From NCBI GenBank assembly GCA_030844895.1, contig JAUTDX010000063.1, positions 992,001 to 1,056,000 of the forward strand: DNA of 64,000 nt. Reading direction: 5' to 3'. This DNA comes from Ambrosia x helenae. Taxonomy: Eukaryota > Streptophyta > Magnoliopsida > Asterales > Asteraceae. How positions within the stretch are numbered: position 1 is the first letter of the stretch; the number at the start of each line of letters is the position of its first letter. Of this stretch, positions 57,554-64,000 are shown piece by piece. Below the pieces are notes generated by a model. The model was not told the origin of the DNA. It did no database searches and saw only the letters and a list, made by a program, of their open reading frames with translations. The position numbers and the translations under genes were made by a program.

Positions 57554-59453
57554 AGTTCATGATAAACAGAATTGTGTTTAATTTGGCTTAATTTGATGTT
57601 GATGCAAATCTATTCAAATCTTGAATTACAATAAACTAGTCTTATCATGTTTTCTAAAAACTAGTATGAAAAAGAGGTTAATTATGACAGGCATATTATT
57701 TTAAAAGAACATGTATATTAAGTAAATCATTTACTTTTACATGTGGACTAGCCAACCTTCACTGACTATGATACCCACAAAAAAACAAAAAATTTGAATA
57801 GAAATATGAAATAATTATAAAAATGCAACTTGGGTACAAAGATTTAGAAAATTGATATAAAGAAAGCCAGTTTAGAAGCTAGAGATTGAGGGGAAGAGTA
57901 TTAAAACTTCAAAATCATTGTTTAATAAGGATGAAATAAAATATAAAAAGATACATAAATCAATTTTTATGAGTTCCCATCATGCAGAAAACAGATTTAA
58001 AATGAACAATTAATTTAATAAATCTATTTTTTAAGATGAATGCATTGACCTTCTAAACAAATTTGTCCGTTTGTAGGATAAAAAAAGATTAGATGGGTTC
58101 ATGCCAGCTAATTCAAAGGTTATTCAAGATATTAGCTAAAAGGTTTTGAAGGTTTCATGGAAGAAAAATGCCTTTTGGGAATGTCCACTGTCAAGTGCAT
58201 AAATGTCAAAAGGTGTTCACCTAATAATCCAAATTAGGGTTTGTGTTGTATGTATATATGCTTGTCTGTCTAGCACTCTAGATTAAATGCTTTCACATAT
58301 CTTCTTAGTTCTTACTGGCCGGTAATGGCAATGTTTTTAGTCATGTTTTCTACACCTTTTTTTCCTCAATGTTTGAAGGAATCCTTGGATCTTGTGCCTT
58401 GGAAAAGTTGTTTTTAAGCCTCTTCTAAAAAGCTTTACAAAGATATGTTCCACGCCACGGTCTTTTAAGGCTGTAATCAGTTTAATAGATTATATTACCA
58501 TCTATAACCCAAAGATATACCACCCGGGCTTAATTTGTATAACATTTGGTCCTTATAACAATAAAATATAATGGTCTACTTTTTCATGAAATGTTAAGAA
58601 TGTTTTTTATAAGGGGCATATTTGTTGCCACATCCTGGATGTGTCCGAGCTCAATCGGCCGATTGAGGTTTTTTTTTAATATGCAAAAGGTAAAACATTC
58701 GGTCTTTTATAAAAACATACTAACTTTTCTGCCCTCCACGCTCTTGTTTCATGTACTGTTTCAGGTGCTAGATTTTCTCCGGCAGTACAATCTGCTTAGG
58801 CTGTTGTACCCTAGGAAACAGACGGGTTCACTATTGCCCGAAATCTGTTTTAAGGAAAGCATGGTCTACACGTGCCTCAGTCACTTGGAGTTTCTTTTTC
58901 TTGTTTTGTACTTTCATTTTGGATTGTAATTTTATTTTCTGTTTTTGTATTCATTTTATGTTTTTCCTTTATCGTATTGTAATCCGAATATCTTGAATAA
59001 ATTTTGTATTACTTTTATTTTGTGAACGGTGTTACTACAAGTTTATATGTGAACATCCCTAATTTTGCCTTACAACAAAGTGATTCCTCATCTTAAAGTA
59101 AAGTGATATAGCTTGTCCCAACCAAAACCAATCATCATGCCTATGTTCTGACAATTATTTGGAAGAGAAGAAAAGAACAACAAATACAACAATATTTGAT
59201 ACAATGATATTACATTTTGTGTTTGTATGTCGTCTAGACATCTATAATGCATATCACACATTTACCGTACCAAACCATGTTATATAATGAAATACAGGAG
59301 GAAGAAAAGAATTTTTTTTATATAGTAACTACTGATTAATACCACTTCCATTAGCGTAGCGTAATATGGTGTTCCTTCGTAGCGTAATATGGTGTTCCTT
59401 CACACTAGAAACGATGATAATACTCGTGGTAATGAGTATTGATGCACGAGTAC
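57554..59453. other. Intergenic, no gene recognised
   Basis: The only sizeable frame (58546-58929, 127 codons) shows no domain I know. Its middle (LDFLRQYNLLRLLYPRKQTG) reads as possibly protein-like, and is preceded by a TTTCAG acceptor-like site at 58765, but nothing connects to it. A 21-bp phrase is duplicated at 59367 and 59386 (GTAGCGTAATATGGTGTTCC). Confidence 0.4.
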
Positions 59454-59760
59454 CACTAATAGAAAAATGAGAAATTGCGACCAAAACTTGCGACCTACAT
59501 AAGACGGTCACAAAATTAGCAACCAGTTTGCGACTAAAATCAAAACAGTCGCGAAATTAAAGATAAACCCAGATTCGGTCGCATAACAGTCACAAATACA
59601 AGAAAAAACAAAAACAAAAGTTGCGACCGTCAAAACCGGTCACACAAACTAGAAAAATATAAAAAGCAAAATTTGCGACACTACAAAGCGGTCGCAAAAA
59701 TGAGAAGACTATAAAAAAAGGAAAAGTTGTGAAGTTTACTGAAAAAGGCTTAGTCGACAA
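59454..59760 (+). mobile_element. CACTA-type terminus with subterminal repeats
   Basis: It starts CACTAATAGAAAAATGAG and is followed by repeated TTGCGACC/GGTCGCAA/GGTCACAAA units in both orientations up to about 59700. This is the layout of a CACTA transposon end. The matching opposite end was not found. Confidence 0.5.
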
Positions 59761-60773
59761 GTGTTGACCTATTTTTATGAATGACCTTTGATTGAATCCA
59801 TATTGATTTTTTATTTATAACAAAAGTAATATATTATTCCTTTTCGAGTGCTTACGTGACATGCTAGTACAGAAAGGAGTTAAATCCACCCTAAATTTAT
59901 TTATAACTTAACCGCATAACCTCTAAACCCATACCCTACCAATTCATCCCCAAAATTAATCCACCATCCAAACCCTACCAATTCACCATTGCTTTCTTCA
60001 TTACAGACACTATTAGAGGCGCAATTAGATCATAGATGTAATAAACCATCGCTTTCTTCATTATCGAAGAAGGATCTCCATTAGAGGGTTACAGAGCGTC
60101 AACACCATATCCAATTCGTTGATGTTGCCGCGATGATTTTGACAGGTAGGGTTAGATCTTTATTGAGCTCGGTACAACAATGGCTTTCAGTAGGTCATTT
60201 CTTACTTTTATTGATTTTAATTAAGTAATGGGTTGTAAAGATCTAACCCTACTTGAAAGTCAAATTTAACCTTTCAACATTAGTCAAAATTGTTTATATG
60301 TATGTATTTATGTAATAGAGATATAAATAGAGAGAGGGAGAGAGGTATTTTTGTATTCGAATGTTATTGTTGATGACTTTATGTTGTTGTTTGGTAGTAT
60401 ACTTTTGGGATTCTATTGACCCCATCCATTTTTATAGTGCAAGTTTCTGCAGCTTAGCAGCCGTGTCTGTGGCTGCACTGAATAAGACCTCAGCTCCACA
60501 GTTTCTAACTCATCATCATAAAACTGTTCTTCCACCATACTAATTTTTAATTCATTAGCTCTTTTCTTTTTCTTTCTGCAATCCATGTTAGCATAACAAA
60601 ATTCAAATTAATGTGGGGTTTGATATTATATGATGCAGCGTTACGTACTTTATATATACTACCATACTCTAATGTTTTAATATCGATCCCGTCTTTGTAA
60701 AACATAAGGATGAACATGATTCACAAAGATCTTTTGTGATTATCTTGTAATCCCAAGAGTTGTTCTTCCTTTT

Positions 60774-60778
<5 letters not shown>
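59761..60778. other. Intergenic, no gene recognised
   Basis: A 60-codon frame (60361-60543, FYSASFCSLAAVSVAAL...) has codon use that looks protein-like but no known family and no adjoining exon. A phrase CCATCGCTTTCTTCATTA is duplicated at 59987 and 60047. Confidence 0.35.
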
Positions 60779-60844
<66 letters not shown>

Positions 60845-60845
60845 T
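60775..60845 (+). repeat. (TAA)n microsatellite
   Basis: About 23 units of the trinucleotide, uninterrupted. Confidence 0.95.
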
Positions 60846-60849
60846 TCAT

Positions 60850-61096
60850 GACTGTGAAAATTACATCAAGATAGCGGGTAGACGGGCAACAAGCTGCGCC
60901 GCTACCCATTCTAAATGACAAACTCTAATCCACTAAAAATGTAACCTTGCCCACTCAGGGCCGAGACACCACTATGAATAACTCGTTGTACCCTGTTCAG
61001 GAAACGGGTAGCCTCCGATGGCAATGAGCCAAAAGTATCAAAAGCCAAGGGTACAAAAACGTGTTGGTTCTCCTCGCAGGCTTTATATAATAACAA
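60850..61096 (-). pseudogene. Fragment of a plant retroelement-associated protein
   Basis: On minus, MLLYKACEENQHVFVPLAFD, TFGSLPSEATRFLNRVQRV and, after a stop, NG-stop-RRSLLPVYPLS resemble a C-terminal domain often seen next to plant reverse-transcriptase sequences, with the pattern FxPLAFxTFG...LxRVxxx...GAAQLVARLP. Two or more stops interrupt it. The link to that family is from memory and should be taken as tentative. Confidence 0.4.
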
Positions 61097-61127
61097 TAAT
61101 TTTTAAATGTTGCGTTATATAAGTACA

Positions 61128-61184
61128 CTAGTTTTTATCCCGGAAGCGTCCCAGGTTGAAATATCTAATATGCATAATAAAATA

Positions 61185-61221
<37 letters not shown>

Positions 61222-61955
61222 TTAAATGCCATAAGTTATCATATTCAAATATTAAAAAAACGAATCTCTGCGCCGGGGTATAAATCTAGTGCCATTACAA
61301 ATGAATTCGGAAGTTTGTAATCGATCATTCTAAAAAGAACTAACATGAAATAAGAAAAAAAAGTTAATTATTGAAATATCGAACGCATTAGTCTAAGGGT
61401 TATGTGATGCGTTAAAAAATTCATGGGTATATAGTTCGGGTATTTGGGTATGTTGTTTCGGGTAATCGGGTCGGGTATCACCTAATCCCAGACCCGACCC
61501 AAACCCACAATTTTTTTAAACTAATCCCAAACCCGACACAATACCTGTCGGGTTACAAAAAATAGTCATTTTTTTCTCCGTTTTTATATAGCACTATGGT
61601 ACTCGTTGGAAAGATAATAAAACGCTCGTTAATTTGGTGTAAATTTTTTCTTTAAAAAATCTCGTATATAAAGGATATTAACGTTTAAAAGTTATGGGAG
61701 AAAACATGAGAGAAAAAATAATAAAGTTTTAATATTTAGATTTAGTAGATTAGGTATTTAATAGATTAGGTTAAAGATTATAATAGATTAGGTTAAATCA
61801 TATTTATTTCTTTTTTTTAATTGGTTTACACTTGCCACATCACATCTTATGTGACATCTCTCAAAGGAAAGATTGCATAAGAGTATGACATGTATGATTA
61901 ATCCCTTTGCAATATATATATATTATATATATATATATATAGATATAGATATAGA
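61128..61955 (-). mobile_element. Small Helitron
   Basis: On minus it starts TCTATATCTATATCTATATA at 61955 (exact base uncertain because of the repeat) and ends CCTGGGACGCTTCCGGGATAAAAA then CTAG at 61128-61131 before T. The 828 bp include an (ATT)n tract (61182-61220) and GGGTAATCGGGTCGGGT low-complexity DNA (61430-61560). No helicase. Confidence 0.5.
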
Positions 61956-63010
61956 TTATACCCAAGTATAAGTATTCTTAGAAATAATTGCCAATGGCAA
62001 TTGATGTATCGTCCCGTATTCCCGTAATTGTAAATATAATATATTTTGTTTATATTTGTTTAATGTGTGTACATCACGAGACAAAATAGCATCATCATCA
62101 TTATCATCATCAATTGAGTTGCAGGACAAAAGATTACAGGGGATCGGTAACGTACAATCATATGTAGCACACTTTGTTTTCTACGTCTATAACTGATATA
62201 ATAACTACATACAATCTACGGTTTATTATAATACAAAGGGTAATTTTACATAATTTAAATAATACAACTTTTAAAACATGTGATACAATCACTTAAAACT
62301 TACTTTTAAACTAACTACCCATAGTTATTAAATGACAATAAATTTTTCATACGCTAATATTAATTAAAAAAAACTACCGTATAAAAACGAGTATTTTATT
62401 CTATTTAATTTGAATATAGTATTGTTGTATTAGTTTTTAAAATGAAATTAAATATTAATTTATTACTACCAATATATGTGTTGTCTATGTATCACGCGAC
62501 CACCCAATGGCCTATAGTAGATTAGTATTACATGGTTTAGATGAATTTGGATTCCAACATCAGTGGCAGCCCAAAAACTGCACTAAGGCCCAATCTTTAT
62601 GCCCTTGAAAGTTGAATATCTTTAGTAGTAAAGAAATAAAAGCCCACGGTCTACTCATAGTCATAAGTCTCTTAAGGCACTTTTTTTTAAAAGAAAAAAA
62701 TGTATAATATCTAATTTAGATGTGTGTGTACTGCCCACTTAAGTATTCAAAAGTTAATGGATAAACTTCTAAGGATGTAGGGGCGTTTGGGTGGAGTATG
62801 ATGAGAGTATCCTTACCTCCTTGAGTCCTTGGTACACAGCCGCTAGTAACAAAGGTAGCGGTTTGAGGGTAACATTCACCCCATGAGCATAGAGGAGAGA
62901 AGAGATGGTTGGAACATCAATCATGGCCTGCTCAATCATCTCTCACTCTTGTATTTTTTTTTTTTTTTCTGAGTAAAAAAAAAGTTATATTGACGGTATA
63001 AATGACATGA
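61956..63010. other. Intergenic, one short exon-like frame on minus
   Basis: Mostly AT-rich. At 62767-62939 on minus a 57-codon frame (MIEQAMIDVPTISSLLYAHG, then VNVTLKPLPLLLAAVYQGLK) looks protein-like and runs into an AAGGAG|GTAAGG splice donor. I do not recognise the family. It could be a leftover exon. Confidence 0.35.
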
Positions 63011-63256
63011 AAATGCAAGATTTGTGGAAGGCTGTAGTATGTTCCAAGGGTTGGGTTGTTCGCCCATTAAAGCGGTACGTGAACTGGATTCAAAATGTCG
63101 TGAGATAGTTCGGTCCATAATAAGAGCATTGAGATGACGTTTCCTAGTACGAGAGGATCGAGAAGGATACACCTCTGGTGTACTAGTTATCATGCCCACG
63201 GTAAACGTTGGGTAGCCAAGTGCGATGCGAATAAATGCTGAAAGCATCTAAGTACA
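63011..63256 (+). rRNA. Mitochondrial large-subunit rRNA fragment (nuclear insert, decayed)
   Basis: Contains GTTCGCCCATTAAAGCGGTA, CTAGTACGAGAGGA, CACCTCTGGTGTAC, GGTAGCCAAGTGCGA and CTGAAAGCATCTAAGTA, the highly conserved 3' region (sarcin-ricin side and beyond) of bacterial-type 23S-like rRNA. The word choice fits plant mitochondrial rrn26 rather than plastid 23S or nuclear 26S. Many differences from the functional sequence are G-to-A or C-to-T (for example GAACTGGATTCAAAATG, GATCGAGAAGGATACACC), and about 14 bases are missing after GGTCCATA. It is therefore a decayed nuclear copy of organelle DNA and not a working rRNA gene. Confidence 0.8.
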
Positions 63257-64000
63257 GCTGAGACAGTGGCTGGGTCTCTGCCCTTGCAGAGATGGAGCGA
63301 CAGAAATTTTGAGAATTCAAGATAAGGTCTTTGTTTTATATTTATACAATTCTTTCTCATTTTTCAATTAAATTGTTCACACTTTCATTCATATATTCAT
63401 AATGTTTTAATAATATTTTTATAAGAAAAAACGTCAGTTAAAAAAGTGTTCAAAAAACTTGGTAGTTTAAAAAGCGTAGATTAATAGATAAAAATTGTTT
63501 GTAAGAAAATAAAATATAACAAAACTGCAAAAATGAAAAGAATAAAGTTTGAATTGTATTAATATAAAACTTGAATGGAGAGGGTACGTTCTAGTACAAA
63601 TAAGAGGAGGGAAGTACGTTTAGCAACTCCCTTCTAATTTAATTATTGAAATGTATACTTTATACCAAATTTAATTAATGTCAAATTTTAAGCATATACA
63701 GTTAGGGTTAGGATATAATATAAAGTTTGTTTTTATAGAAAAAAATAAGAAGCCACTATAGAATGCCATGTGTTCAGGGGGGACCAAAGGTGGAGGAGTA
63801 AATGCGTTTGATGAGGGTAAAAACCAACATGTTTCTCACATGCCAACTAACATGCACATACAAGTTACATGTCAATTCCCCATCATATTAATACACATAC
63901 ACACACACACACGATAATATTGGCCGTTTTTATCTTTAATATAAGTACACTATTGTTATACTTTCGAAAAAATTCGAAAACATAATGGACAACAAAACAC
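63257..64000. other. Intergenic, no gene recognised
   Basis: AT-rich. An (AC)n tract lies at 63894-63912. Whether GTGGCTGGGTCTCTGCCCTT at 63266 belongs to the organelle insert could not be decided. Confidence 0.4.

Noticed and set aside
58546..58929. 127-codon frame
   Set aside because: No recognised family; composition of the first third is that of AT-rich non-coding DNA. Left as unassigned intergenic.
61262..61293. Another Helitron 3' end (GCGCCGGGGTATAAATCTAG)
   Set aside because: Lies inside the 61128-61955 element in the opposite direction with no matching start; may be chance.
63011..63256. Functional nuclear rRNA gene
   Set aside because: The words are bacterial-type, not nuclear 26S; a block is missing and conserved bases are changed.
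1..64000. CRISPR arrays, bacterial operons or riboswitches
   Set aside because: The repeats are transposon-derived or microsatellites without spacer structure, and the sequence is plant nuclear DNA.

Overview
The window is plant nuclear DNA, most likely from a large-genome eudicot. The style of the repeats suggests Asteraceae, but that is inference and no single sequence proves it. It is AT-rich, intron-bearing and dominated by transposable elements. There is one clear host gene: a three-exon R2R3-MYB transcription factor (54669-55850, + strand) of the RAX/MYB36 type (subgroup 14).

Left block (3411-19218). Insertions are nested and their order can be read from target-site duplications (TSDs). 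The outermost layer looks like a non-autonomous Helitron (TC... at 3411, CTAG ending at 19218). It is split by an old solo LTR (4165-18914, TSD tcctg). That LTR was hit by a full-length Ty3/gypsy Tekay chromovirus (element 1, 6100-16694, TSD ctatt) and by a second solo LTR (16982-18478, TSD attac). Element 1 keeps an apparently intact gag-pol reading frame if a 79-nt intron in gag is spliced.

Middle block (19.2-34.6 kb). This holds DNA transposons and fragments: a SINE with a 244-bp tandem duplication, two copies of a Mutator-like element carrying a 20-bp minisatellite, three hAT-like elements built of TACC/GGTA palindromes, a LINE 3' remnant, a Harbinger element, a probable Helitron (26403-30491) loaded with three end-to-end terminal-inverted-repeat (TIR) elements in TA tracts, and another Helitron (33716-34549) with a Tourist MITE inside.

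Tekay element 2 (34640-45139, TSD aaaaa) is a close relative of element 1. It carries a nonsense codon early in gag and a D-to-E change in the reverse transcriptase active site.

Right block (45.1-64 kb). Here are a compact Helitron (45354-46239), then a Harbinger element (46482-52063) containing a solo LTR that itself contains a hAT-like element. Three MITEs in TA tracts run up to 227 bp before the MYB start codon. Downstream of MYB, a 1.24-kb Mutator-like element with near-perfect long TIRs and a perfect 9-bp TSD carries the coiled-coil N-terminus of an NLR disease-resistance gene. This is a Pack-MULE, with a TATA box placed to transcribe the captured fragment in antisense. The far right holds a CACTA end, a small Helitron and a decayed piece of mitochondrial large-subunit rRNA.

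I see no CRISPR array, operon or bacterial-type system. The most interesting objects are the NLR-capturing Pack-MULE, the spliced gag intron and catalytic decay in the Tekay pair, and the dense MITE stack abutting the MYB promoter. Boundaries rest on reading TSDs and TIRs by eye. Family names rest on recognised motifs, not on database searches.
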